Positions 24,266-32,643 of a stretch of 36,255 bases of DNA are shown piece by piece. The stretch is from positions 1 through 36,255 of the forward strand of contig CAZFCY010000026.1 in the NCBI GenBank assembly GCA_964517665.1, read 5' to 3'. The translations under genes were made by a program, and so were the position numbers. The notes below the pieces were generated by a model. It worked only from the letters and a program-made list of their open reading frames with translations, searched no databases and was not told where the DNA came from. Numbering within the stretch: position 1 is the stretch's first letter; each line of letters starts with the position of its first letter. This DNA comes from Congregicoccus sp964517665 (GTDB lineage: Bacteria; Verrucomicrobiota; Verrucomicrobiia; Opitutales; Opitutaceae).

Positions 24266-25360
24266 ATGACCCGCCGCGAATTCATTCAAACCTCGACGAT
24301 CGCCACCACGGCCGCGCTGACATCGGAGGCGCTGGCCCGCTCCGCCTCGTCCATCGCGCAACCGCGGATCCCGCGCTGGCGCGGCTTCAACCTCACGGAA
24401 CTCATCAGTGGCCGGCGCGGCCAGCGCTTCCGTGAAGCCGATTTCGAGTGGATGGCCGGCTGGGGATTCGATTTCGCCCGCCTTCCCATGTCTTACTGGG
24501 CATGGTCGGACCCCAAGGACTGGATGAAGATCGACGAAGCCGCCCTCGCGCCGATCGACGAAGCAATCGCCTGGGGCCGCCGTTACGACATCCACGTCAA
24601 CCTCAACTTCCATCGCATCCCCGGCTATTGCGTGAACCAGCGCGAGCTGGAGCCGCATCTGCTCTTCGACAGCCCGCGCGATTCGATGGAACGCGCGCTC
24701 GAAGCCGCCGTGCATCACTGGAGCGTGCTCGCCCGGCGCTACCGGGACATCCCGGGCGCCGATCTCAGTTTCGACCTGTTCAACGAGCCGCCGTTCATGA
24801 GCGACCACGCGCGCTACGACGAGATTGCGCGCGCGCTCGTCGCCGCGATTCGCGGGGTCAGCCCCGACCGGATGATCGTCGCCGACGGCGCCGACATCGG
24901 GCAGACGCCGGTTCTCTCCCTCGCCGATCTCGGCCTCGTGCAGAGCACGCGCGGCTACCTGCCGAAAATGGTCAGCCACTACACGGCGACCTGGGTGCCG
25001 GAAAACGAGTTCGAGTCGTTCGAGTCGCCCGTCTGGCCGATGCGCGACGCGAAGGGCGACCTCTGGAACCGCGAACGCCTGCGCGCCGAACTCGTCGACA
25101 AGTGGAAACCGCTGACCGATCTCGGCGTGCCCGTCCACGTCGGCGAATGGGGATGCTTCAACAAAACCCCGCACGAAGCCGCGCTCGGCTGGATGGGCGA
25201 CCTGCTCTCGCTCTGGAAGGAAGCCGGCTGGGGCTGGGCGATGTGGAATCTCCGCGGCAGCTTCGGCATCGTGGACAGCGGCCGCGCCGACGTCGCCTAC
25301 GAAGACTTCCACGGCCACAAGCTCGACCGCCGCCTCCTCGAACTCCTCCTCGCCCACTAG
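24266..25360 (+). CDS. GH5-family endoglycanase (mannanase or cellulase)
   Basis: 364 residues. The N-terminus MTRREFIQTSTIATTAALTSEALA looks like a Tat-type signal. The GH5 barrel follows: RGFNLTELI, FDFARLPMSYW, HVNLNFHRIPGY, FDLFNEPPF with acid/base Glu174, and VHVGEWGCFNKTP with nucleophile Glu294, then GWGWAMWNLRGSFGI. Expected to cut beta-1,4-mannan or glucomannan outside the cytoplasm; the surrounding mannan enzymes favour mannan, but the sequence alone does not decide. It has the third shared-motif promoter and appears to lead the block through GH1. Confidence 0.88.
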   Translation: MTRREFIQTSTIATTAALTSEALARSASSIAQPRIPRWRGFNLTELISGRRGQRFREADFEWMAGWGFDFARLPMSYWAWSDPKDWMKIDEAALAPIDEAIAWGRRYDIHVNLNFHRIPGYCVNQRELEPHLLFDSPRDSMERALEAAVHHWSVLARRYRDIPGADLSFDLFNEPPFMSDHARYDEIARALVAAIRGVSPDRMIVADGADIGQTPVLSLADLGLVQSTRGYLPKMVSHYTATWVPENEFESFESPVWPMRDAKGDLWNRERLRAELVDKWKPLTDLGVPVHVGEWGCFNKTPHEAALGWMGDLLSLWKEAGWGWAMWNLRGSFGIVDSGRADVAYEDFHGHKLDRRLLELLLAH

Positions 25361-25380
25361 GCAACCGGACTTCAAAAACC

Positions 25381-25468
25381 GCCAATGAACGCGAACCGAC
25401 GCGAATAGGAGCGAGCCGGGAGGACCGCCTCTTCTCATCCGTGTCCATTCGCGGTCATTCGTGGCTCC
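25381..25468. repeat. Intergenic word-repeat element (CGCGAAT / ACCG family)
   Basis: The left arm 25381-25415 (GCCAATGAACGCGAACCGAC, then GCGAATAGG) opposes the right arm 25434-25468 (CATCCGTGTCCATTCGCGGT, then CATTCGTGGC). Words repeat about every 11 bp. It ends 4 bp before the start of the epimerase-GH9 gene. Confidence 0.65.
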
Positions 25469-25472
25469 TCGC

Positions 25473-28400
25473 ATGAAACTCCTCCCTCTTCTCGTGATCG
25501 TATCCACTTCCTCGATACAACTCCAGGCCTCGGGCTCCGGCCCCTCGTTCGAAACGTGGGCGGCCGCCGCGGAAGACGAACTCCGGAAAAACATCCTGCC
25601 CTTCTGGATGGAACACGTGCCCGATCGCCGGCGCGGCGGTTTCTTCGGGGAGATCGAAAACGACCTCACGGTCGATCGCGACGCCGTTCGCGGCTCGGTC
25701 ATTTCCACCCGCGTGCTGTGGACGTTTTCCGCCGCCTACCGGCTCCATGGGAATCCCGAGTACCGCGAGATGGCGGATTTCGCCCTCGAGGATGTCGTGA
25801 CGCGCTTCTGGGACAAGCAGCACGGCGGCCTCTACTGGACGATCACCGCCGATGGAAAACCGCTCGACGACCGCAAGCAGGTTTACGCTCAGGCCTTCGG
25901 AATCTACGCGCTCAGCGAGTACGCCCGCGCCACCGGCGATCGGGCCGCGCTCGATCGCGCCATCGCGCTCCACCGGCTCGTCGAGCGGCACGCGCGCGAT
26001 CCCCGGTTCGGAGGCTATTTCGAAGCGTGCTCGGCCGATTGGCGGGCGCACGGCCCCGGCGTCCCCAACGTGATGGGCGCGAACAGCGCCAAGTCCCAGA
26101 ACACGCACCTCCACGTCATGGAGGCCTACACCAATCTCCTGCGGGTCTGGCCCGACGAACAGCTCCGCGGGCAACAGCGCGCGCTGGTCGAGATCATGCT
26201 CACGCGTATCCTGGATCCGGATACGAACCACCTTCGCCTCTTTTTCGACGCGGACTGGAAGCCGGTTTCGAAAACCTTTTCCTACGGGCACGACATCGAG
26301 GCGGCGTGGCTCCTGACCGAAGCGGCCGAAGCGCTCGGCGACGACGCGCTGACCGAGCGCGTGAACCGCCATGCCGTCGCCCTCGCCGACACCACGCTGG
26401 CCGAGGGCATGGACGAGGACGGCGGCCTTCTCTACGAAGGCGACGCCTCCGGCCCGACGCAGACCAACAAGGACTGGTGGCCGCAGGCGGAGGCCGCGAT
26501 CGGCTTTCTCGACGCGTATCGGATTTCTGGAGACACGCGCCATCTCGACGCCGCCCGGAAGAGTTGGGCGTTCATCCAGGACCGCCTGATCGATCGCGAA
26601 AACGGCGGGTGGTTCAACTCCCTCACCCGCGAAGGCGAAGTCCTTCCGCTTCCGAAGGTGAGCCTCTGGAAATGCCCCTACCACAACGGACGCGCCTGCA
26701 TGGAGCTGGCGCGCCGGCTGCGCGCGCTCGCCGATGCCGAAGCCGCGCCGGGCGGGCTCGTCCTCAACGACCTCGAGTATCTCGAGATGCGCGGGCTCAA
26801 CGTGATGCTCGCGCACGACTTCTATCCCGAGGGCCACCAGGGCGGCGTCACCATCATCCAGAACGGCGCGCGCGTCGCGGCCAACGGCGACATCCGCCTC
26901 GGGCCGACGCCCGGCCAGTGGCAGCCGGCGCCGAAGGTCGGCGAACGGCAGGTCGATCGCGAGACGCGGGAGATCAGCGTGCGCATGGCGTATCCGGACC
27001 CGGAAAAAAACCGGCGCGGGTTCAACCCGATCGAGTATCCCGATCTCGAGTTCGCCTATACCGTGCGCGCGCGGCCCGAGGGCCGGTCCTTTCACATCGT
27101 CGTGGACCTCGAGCAGCCGCTGCCCGCCGACTGGATCGGGCGCGTCGGCTTCAACCTCGAGCTGTTTCCCGGCATCCTCTTCGGCAAAACCTTCTCCGCC
27201 GACGGCAGGGCCGGATCGTTTCCGCGCCAGCCCAACGGCCCGGGAAAACGCGTCGATGACGGCGTCCAGCTCGAGCCGCTCGCCATCGGCCGCCGCCTCG
27301 TCGTCGCCCCCGAGAGCGACGCGCAGCGCCTGTCGATCGAGAATCGCGGCGACGGCGACCTGCTCCTCCTCGACGGGCGGGAAAACGAAAGCAACGGCTG
27401 GTTCGTCGTGCGCTCGCTCGTGCCCGCCGGCGCGACGAACGGCGCGATCGACTGGCTCGTGACGCCGCACGCGATCGACGGCTGGATGTCCGAACCGGTC
27501 GTCCAGGTCTCGCAGGTCGGCTATCACCCGGATCAGGCGAAGATCGCCGTGATCGAGTTGGACAAACACGACACGACGCGACATCCGGCGCGGCTTTTGC
27601 GGATCGAGGAAGACGGCTCTCAACCTGTCGCGCTCGAAACACCCGCCGCGGAATGGGGGCGTTTCCTGCGCTACAACTACCTCCAGTTCGACTTCTCCGG
27701 GATCACGCGCGAAGGCATGTACGTCGTGGCCTACGGCGACTTGCGCACCAACCCGTTCAAGATCGCGCGCGACGTCTATCAACGCCACGTCTGGCAGCCG
27801 ACGCTCGAATACTTCCTGCCCGTCCAGATGTGCCACATGCGCATCAACGACCGCTTCCGCGTCTGGCACGGCGACTGCCATCTGCGGGACGCGTTGATGG
27901 CGCCGGTGAACCACAACCATTTCGACGGCTACATCCAGGGGCCGTCCACGCTCTGCCGTTTCCAACCCGGCGAACCCGTCCCGGGCCTGAACGTCGGCGG
28001 CTGGCACGACGCCGGCGACTACGACCTGCGCATCGAATCGCAGGCGGAAACCATCCGCGGGCTCGCCCTCGCCTACGAGGAGTTTCGCCCCGACCACGAC
28101 AACACCACGATCGACCAGGAGGCGCGTGTAGTTGAAATTCAACTACCGGACGGCAAGCCGGACATCCTCCAGCAGATCGAGCACGGCGCGCTCTCGATCG
28201 TCGCGGGTTGGCGCGCGCTCGGCCGGCTCTATCGCGGCATCATCGAGCCGACCCTGCGCGACTACGTGCTGCTCGGCGACCCGCTCAACCACGTGGCGCC
28301 CCGCTGGGTGTTCACGGAGGAGAACCCGCAGCGCGAGCTTCACGCCGCCGCATGCCTCGCCGCCGCCGCGCGCGCGTTGCGCGGTTTCAACGACGCGCTC

Positions 28401-29090
28401 GCCGAAGAGTGCCTGGCGATCGCGACTGAACTGTGGGAAAAAACCCGCGCGGACATCCCCGCGCACCGGCTCGGCGCGGCGGTCGAACTGCTCCTCGCCA
28501 CGGGTGATCGGAAGTACGCCGCGCACCTCGTCGAGCAGCGCGAGGCCATGGCGGGCGCGATCGCCCGGACCGGCTGGCTCGCCGGCCGCGCGATCGCGGC
28601 CGTCGGCGACGAAAACTTCCGGAACACGATCGAAGCCGCCGTCATCCGGCATCGCGCCGAGGTCGCGCGCATGGAGCGCAAGACGCCCTACGGCATCCTC
28701 TACGAACCCGACATCTGGGGCGCGGGCTGGGGCATCCAGCGCTTCGGGATGGAACAGTATTTTCTTCACAAGGCCTTTCCGGAAATCTTCCCGCGCACGT
28801 TCGTTCTGGGCGCGCTGAACTTCATCCTCGGCTGCCATCCGGGTCCGAACACATCCTCGTTCGTCTCCGGCGTGGGCGCGCGTTCGCTCACGGCCGCCTA
28901 TGGATTGAACCGCGCCGACTGGTCGCACATCCCCGGCGGAAGCGGCTCGGGCACGGCGCTGATCCGCCCCGATTTCCCCGAGCTGCTGGAGTGGCCATTC
29001 CTGTGGCAGCAGACCGAATACGTGCTCGGCGGCGGCACAACCGACTATCTCTTCCTCGTCCTCGCCGCCGACCGGCTGCTCAACCCATGA
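25473..29090 (+). CDS. Secreted fusion: mannobiose/cellobiose 2-epimerase plus GH9 glycosidase
   Basis: 1205 residues. Signal peptide about 1-20. Residues about 25-430 are an AGE-family 2-epimerase with its histidines in NTHLHVMEAYTNL (His212, His214), YGHDIEAAWLL (His273) and KCPYHNGRACMEL (His404). Residues about 435-680 are a beta-rich module (LNDLEYLEMRGLNVMLAHDF, EGHQGGVTIIQNG). Residues about 682-770 are a CelD-like Ig domain (VVQVSQVGYHPDQAKIAVIE). The GH9 barrel follows with the catalytic Asp pair in GGWHDAGDYD (Asp846, Asp849) and acid Glu1182 in QQTEYVLGGG. Epimerases of this family are normally separate cytoplasmic enzymes; here the reading frame is continuous and exported. It ends in an ATGA overlap with the next gene. 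Substrate could be cello- or mannooligosaccharide. Confidence 0.9.
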   Translation: MKLLPLLVIVSTSSIQLQASGSGPSFETWAAAAEDELRKNILPFWMEHVPDRRRGGFFGEIENDLTVDRDAVRGSVISTRVLWTFSAAYRLHGNPEYREMADFALEDVVTRFWDKQHGGLYWTITADGKPLDDRKQVYAQAFGIYALSEYARATGDRAALDRAIALHRLVERHARDPRFGGYFEACSADWRAHGPGVPNVMGANSAKSQNTHLHVMEAYTNLLRVWPDEQLRGQQRALVEIMLTRILDPDTNHLRLFFDADWKPVSKTFSYGHDIEAAWLLTEAAEALGDDALTERVNRHAVALADTTLAEGMDEDGGLLYEGDASGPTQTNKDWWPQAEAAIGFLDAYRISGDTRHLDAARKSWAFIQDRLIDRENGGWFNSLTREGEVLPLPKVSLWKCPYHNGRACMELARRLRALADAEAAPGGLVLNDLEYLEMRGLNVMLAHDFYPEGHQGGVTIIQNGARVAANGDIRLGPTPGQWQPAPKVGERQVDRETREISVRMAYPDPEKNRRGFNPIEYPDLEFAYTVRARPEGRSFHIVVDLEQPLPADWIGRVGFNLELFPGILFGKTFSADGRAGSFPRQPNGPGKRVDDGVQLEPLAIGRRLVVAPESDAQRLSIENRGDGDLLLLDGRENESNGWFVVRSLVPAGATNGAIDWLVTPHAIDGWMSEPVVQVSQVGYHPDQAKIAVIELDKHDTTRHPARLLRIEEDGSQPVALETPAAEWGRFLRYNYLQFDFSGITREGMYVVAYGDLRTNPFKIARDVYQRHVWQPTLEYFLPVQMCHMRINDRFRVWHGDCHLRDALMAPVNHNHFDGYIQGPSTLCRFQPGEPVPGLNVGGWHDAGDYDLRIESQAETIRGLALAYEEFRPDHDNTTIDQEARVVEIQLPDGKPDILQQIEHGALSIVAGWRALGRLYRGIIEPTLRDYVLLGDPLNHVAPRWVFTEENPQRELHAAACLAAAARALRGFNDALAEECLAIATELWEKTRADIPAHRLGAAVELLLATGDRKYAAHLVEQREAMAGAIARTGWLAGRAIAAVGDENFRNTIEAAVIRHRAEVARMERKTPYGILYEPDIWGAGWGIQRFGMEQYFLHKAFPEIFPRTFVLGALNFILGCHPGPNTSSFVSGVGARSLTAAYGLNRADWSHIPGGSGSGTALIRPDFPELLEWPFLWQQTEYVLGGGTTDYLFLVLAADRLLNP
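25500..25518. repeat. 19-bp interrupted palindrome GTATC-N9-GATAC, copy 4
   Basis: GTATCCACTTCCTCGATAC lies in the signal-peptide region of the epimerase-GH9 gene and is read as V-S-T-S-S-I with rare GTA and ATA codons. Confidence 0.75.
26206..26224. repeat. 19-bp interrupted palindrome GTATC-N9-GATAC, copy 5
   Basis: GTATCCTGGATCCGGATAC lies in the epimerase domain and encodes R-I-L-D-P-D-T, the same frame as copy 1. One mismatch between the 7-bp arms. Confidence 0.75.
28128..28146. repeat. 19-bp perfect palindrome, second family, copy 2
   Basis: GTAGTTGAAATTCAACTAC is a perfect palindrome (one central base) inside the GH9 domain, encoding V-V-E-I-Q-L through GTA GTT GAA ATT CAA CTA. These low-GC codons contrast with the rest of the gene. 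Related to the element at 1399-1417. Confidence 0.65.
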
Positions 29091-31267
29091 GCGCGATTTC
29101 CGCTGTGAGACAGCGCATCTGCCCGCCATTCGACATGCAGCCGCACGAGTCCGACCCGGTCCGGGGAGCGCACGCGTCCCGCGTGCCGCGTGCGCTCCCC
29201 GGACCGGGTCGATCGATTGTCTCGAGTTGCGTTCTTGCAGTTCTTTTCACGACCGCCGTTTCCGCCGCGCCGGTGGAGCTTCGCTTCACCGTTCCATCAA
29301 CCGACGCCGCCCCCTTCGCGCGCGAACTCTGGGCCGACGTGACGCGCCCCGGCGGCGACGTCGCGCGGCTGCCCGCCTTCTTCATCGGCGAGGGCGAATA
29401 CGCCGTCCGCGCGCACCCGGGCGACGTCGGGGACTACACGCTGGCGGGCGTGCTGGAGACGACCGGAGTCGGTATCCATGCATTGGATACGTCGATCGCC
29501 ACCCGCGGCGCGTTTCACGTCGATTCGCCCGCCGCGCTGCCCGCGATCGGCATCGACCCGGAGGACAGCCGGCGCTTTCGCGATTCCACCGGCGCGGCCT
29601 ATGTGCCCATCGGCGCCAATCTCCCCTGGACCCTCGGGCCGGACGCGGTCGGTTACTTCAGGAAGCGGTTCGAAGAATTCGAGGCCGCGGGCCTGAACTG
29701 GACCCGCATCTGGATGTGCCACTGGGGCGGGCTCAACCTCGACTGGCTGCGCGGCGACGACACCATCCAGCCCGCGCCCGGCACGATCGACGCCGCGGTC
29801 GCGGCGCGCTGGGACGCCATCGTCGAACTCGCCGAGGCTCACGGCATCCGCGTCCAGATGGTTCTGCAGCACCACGGCCAGTACAGCACCGGGGTGAACC
29901 CGAACTGGAACACGAATCCATGGAACGCCGCGCTTCCCGGAGGTTTCCTGAAAACGCCCGGGGAGTTTTTCTCGTCCGAAAAAGCGAGGCAACTCACGCG
30001 GCAAAAATACCGTTATATCACCGCGCGCTGGGGTTATTCGAACGCGATTCTCGCCTGGGAGCTTTTCAACGAGGTGCACTGGGTGGACGCGTTTCGCCTC
30101 GAGCGCGACGAGAAGCTCGTGGCGCAATGGCACGATGAAATGGCGGCGTGGTTGCGCGGCGTCGATCCGCACCGCCGGTTCGTCACCACGAGCACCGACG
30201 ATCTGCGCAGCCCGATCTACGCATCGATGGATTACCTCCAGCCGCACCTCTACGCCTCCGACATGATCGCGGCCGCGCGCCTGCTCGACATGCCGGCCGG
30301 GCGCGGGAAGCTGCCGGTTTTCTTCGGCGAGATCGGCGACGACCATCTGGCTTTATCCGAAGAGGAGAAGAAACTGAGCCGCGGCACGATTCCTCCGGTC
30401 TGGTCGGGAATCATGGGCGCAGCGCTCCTTCCGCCGCAAATCTGGTACGGCGAGCGGCTCATCGAGAGCGGCCGGTTTCACGAACTCGAGGCCGTCGCCT
30501 CGTTCCTGCGCGAAACAAGGCTCGCCACGCGAACACTCGCCACGTTCTCGCCCGCGATCGAGAGCGACGAAACGATCCCGCTGGTCATCCGGCCGGCGTC
30601 GCGCTGGCGGCCGGTCGCGTCGGACGCGATCGAGATTCCCGCCGATGGCGGCGAACCACCGGAACTCGGACGCCTGCCGGCATTCCTCGTGACCGGCGAA
30701 AACAGCCGGAACTCGGGATTCCCGGGCGCGGCCACGCTGCGCATCGCGTATCCACATTCTGGTGACGCCCGCGTCGTGCTCGGCGGCGCGGCGCCCGCCG
30801 GCGCCACCGCGGCCGTCCTTCTCGATGGCCGCGAAGTCGCGCGCCACACCTGGCCCGCGCGCGAGGCTTCCGCCCCGGCCGGGGAAGTGTCGATCCCGCT
30901 CCCGCTTTCCGCAGGGGCCCACGAGATCACGCTGCGCAACATCGGCGAGGCGGACTGGTTCGAGTTTTCCCGTTTCGAAACGGGGCTTCAAACCCCGGCG
31001 CTGGCCGCGGTCGGCAAGCGCGCGGCCGATTTCATCGCGCTCTGGATCTGGAATCGCGAGCATATCCATTCCGTGGATACAGGGCCGGGCGCGCGCGCCA
31101 CGCTGCTCCTCGCGGACGTGGCCGCGGGCGAATGGAAGGTCTCCTGGTGGGACACGATCCACGGCTCCATCGCATCGACGAAAACCCTGAGCCATGCCGG
31201 CGGCGTGTTGCGGCTCGACACGCCCGAAATCGCGCGACACGCCGCCGCGGTGCTCGAGAAGCAATAG
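29087..31267 (+). CDS. Secreted DUF5060/GH5-like glycosidase
   Basis: 726 residues from the ATG overlapping the previous stop codon; an ATG at 29135 is an alternative. The real signal peptide appears to be about residues 43-59 (IVSSCVLAVLFTTAVSA), so the first 40 residues, coded across a perfect hairpin, may not be translated. An N-terminal DUF5060-like beta domain (VELRFTVPSTDAAPFARELW) precedes a clan-A barrel (ANLPWTL, NWTRIWMCHWGGLNLDW, QMVLQHHGQYSTG). Catalytic Glu329 is in WELFNEVHW and Glu415 in FFGEIGDD. A C-terminal beta domain (about 560-726) may bind carbohydrate. Probably acts on beta-mannan or glucan in the periplasm. Confidence 0.8.
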   Translation: MSAISAVRQRICPPFDMQPHESDPVRGAHASRVPRALPGPGRSIVSSCVLAVLFTTAVSAAPVELRFTVPSTDAAPFARELWADVTRPGGDVARLPAFFIGEGEYAVRAHPGDVGDYTLAGVLETTGVGIHALDTSIATRGAFHVDSPAALPAIGIDPEDSRRFRDSTGAAYVPIGANLPWTLGPDAVGYFRKRFEEFEAAGLNWTRIWMCHWGGLNLDWLRGDDTIQPAPGTIDAAVAARWDAIVELAEAHGIRVQMVLQHHGQYSTGVNPNWNTNPWNAALPGGFLKTPGEFFSSEKARQLTRQKYRYITARWGYSNAILAWELFNEVHWVDAFRLERDEKLVAQWHDEMAAWLRGVDPHRRFVTTSTDDLRSPIYASMDYLQPHLYASDMIAAARLLDMPAGRGKLPVFFGEIGDDHLALSEEEKKLSRGTIPPVWSGIMGAALLPPQIWYGERLIESGRFHELEAVASFLRETRLATRTLATFSPAIESDETIPLVIRPASRWRPVASDAIEIPADGGEPPELGRLPAFLVTGENSRNSGFPGAATLRIAYPHSGDARVVLGGAAPAGATAAVLLDGREVARHTWPAREASAPAGEVSIPLPLSAGAHEITLRNIGEADWFEFSRFETGLQTPALAAVGKRAADFIALWIWNREHIHSVDTGPGARATLLLADVAAGEWKVSWWDTIHGSIASTKTLSHAGGVLRLDTPEIARHAAAVLEKQ
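29153..29210. repeat. Perfect 24-bp inverted repeat in the 5' end of the DUF5060 gene
   Basis: Arms 29153-29176 and 29187-29210 are exact reverse complements (each contains GGTCCGGGGAGCGCACGCG or its complement) with a 10-nt loop TCCCGCGTGC. The hairpin lies between the overlapping ATG start and the hydrophobic signal sequence. No T-run follows. Confidence 0.9.
29472..29490. repeat. 19-bp interrupted palindrome GTATC-N9-GATAC, copy 6
   Basis: GTATCCATGCATTGGATAC has perfect 7-bp arms and encodes G-I-H-A-L-D-T with GGT and TTG codons. Its TGCAT centre makes it nearly a full palindrome. Confidence 0.8.
31062..31080. repeat. 19-bp interrupted palindrome, copy 7 (one mismatch)
   Basis: ATATCCATTCCGTGGATAC differs from GTATC-N9-GATAC only in the first base. 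It encodes H-I-H-S-V-D-T, in the same frame as copies 1, 5 and 6. Confidence 0.6.
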
Positions 31268-32629
31268 ATGTTTCCCCTCCACGACATGCACCCATACGGC
31301 TCCCGCGCTCTTCTCATTCTCGTTTGCATGGCCTCGCCGCTCGGCGCGACGCCGACGATTCAGCCGACGCCCGATCCCGCGATGCGGCGCATCGCGACGG
31401 TCGAAGTCCGCGTCGCGCCGGAACATCCCGACTGGACTTACAAGATCGGCGAGACCGTCCGGTTTCGGGTCTCGATCACGGCCGATAAAACACCGCTCGC
31501 AGGCATTCCATTCAAATACACCGTCGGCCTGGAAGGCATGCCCGCGGAGACGCGCGACGGCACGAGCGCCACGGAAGCGGTGTGGATCGATGGCGGGCGG
31601 TTGGACGAGCCGGGCTTCATCCGGTGCGTCGTCACCGCCGGGGTCGATGGCCGCGTCTGGCGCGGCGTCGCCGCGGCCGGCATCGAGCCCGGCGCGATCC
31701 AGGCCACGCAAACCGATCCCGGGGACTTCGATGCGTTCTGGAACGACGGAAAGGCCAGACTTGCCGCGATCCCGCTGGAGCCCGTCCTCACGCTTCTGCC
31801 CGACGCGTGCACGGACAAGGTGAACGTTTATCACGTGGGCGTCCGCGCCATCGGCGAGGCCTGGACGGCGCCCGCGCGCGTTTACGGCATCCTCTGCGAA
31901 CCGAAGGAGCCGGGAAAGTATCCCGCCGTCCTCCGCGTCCCGGGCGCGGGCGCGCGGCCCTATTTCGGAGACAAGGAACTGGCCGCGCGCGGAGCGATCA
32001 CGTTCGAGATCGGCATTCACGGCATTCCCGTCAATCAGCCGAAGGTCGTCTATGATCAACTCCTCGCCGGCGCGTTGAACGGGTATTGGTTTTTCAACTA
32101 CGACAACCGCGAGACCTGTTATTATCACCGCGTCATCCTGAGCTGCCTGCGCGCGAACGACTTCCTTGTCTCGCGCGGGAACTGGGATGGGAAGAACCTC
32201 GTCGTCACCGGCGCGAGCCAGGGCGGCGCGCTTTCGATCGCGACCGCCGCGCTCGATCCACGCGTGACCGGGCTCGCCGCGATCCACCCGGCGCTCTGCG
32301 ACCTGACCGGCGACCTGCGCGGCCGCGCGGGCGGCTGGCCGCGGCCGTTCGAGCGCCCCGTGAATGGCGAGGCCGCGCATGCGACGCCGGCGAAAATCGC
32401 GACCAGCGCCTACTACGACACGGTCAACTTCGCGCGCCGCCTCGACGTTCCCGGTTTCTACACCTGGGGCTACAGTGACGAAGTCTGCGCGCCCACCTCG
32501 ATGTTCGCGGCGTTCAATGCGATCACCGCGCCGAAGCAACTCGCGCTGCAACTCGAGGTCGGCCACGCGTATCCACAAACCCAACACGAGGCGATTGTGG
32601 CCTGGATCGCCGACCGGCTCGGCCTGTAG
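31268..32629 (+). CDS. CE7-family acetyl esterase (acetylxylan esterase-like)
   Basis: 453 residues with a signal sequence (about 13-27, SRALLILVCMASPLGA) and an N-terminal beta domain before the alpha/beta hydrolase fold. The CE7 pattern is clear: DPGDFDAFWNDGKA, PAVLRVPGAGARPYF, nucleophile Ser317 in TGASQGGALS, Asp404 in WGYSDEVCAP and His433 in VGHAYPQTQ. Expected to remove acetyl groups from acetylated mannan or xylan oligosaccharides, helping the GH5, GH9 and GH1 enzymes. It begins on the base after the previous stop codon; an internal Met7 is another possible start. Confidence 0.88.
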   Translation: MFPLHDMHPYGSRALLILVCMASPLGATPTIQPTPDPAMRRIATVEVRVAPEHPDWTYKIGETVRFRVSITADKTPLAGIPFKYTVGLEGMPAETRDGTSATEAVWIDGGRLDEPGFIRCVVTAGVDGRVWRGVAAAGIEPGAIQATQTDPGDFDAFWNDGKARLAAIPLEPVLTLLPDACTDKVNVYHVGVRAIGEAWTAPARVYGILCEPKEPGKYPAVLRVPGAGARPYFGDKELAARGAITFEIGIHGIPVNQPKVVYDQLLAGALNGYWFFNYDNRETCYYHRVILSCLRANDFLVSRGNWDGKNLVVTGASQGGALSIATAALDPRVTGLAAIHPALCDLTGDLRGRAGGWPRPFERPVNGEAAHATPAKIATSAYYDTVNFARRLDVPGFYTWGYSDEVCAPTSMFAAFNAITAPKQLALQLEVGHAYPQTQHEAIVAWIADRLGL

Positions 32630-32643
32630 CCCTGTCCGGAAGA

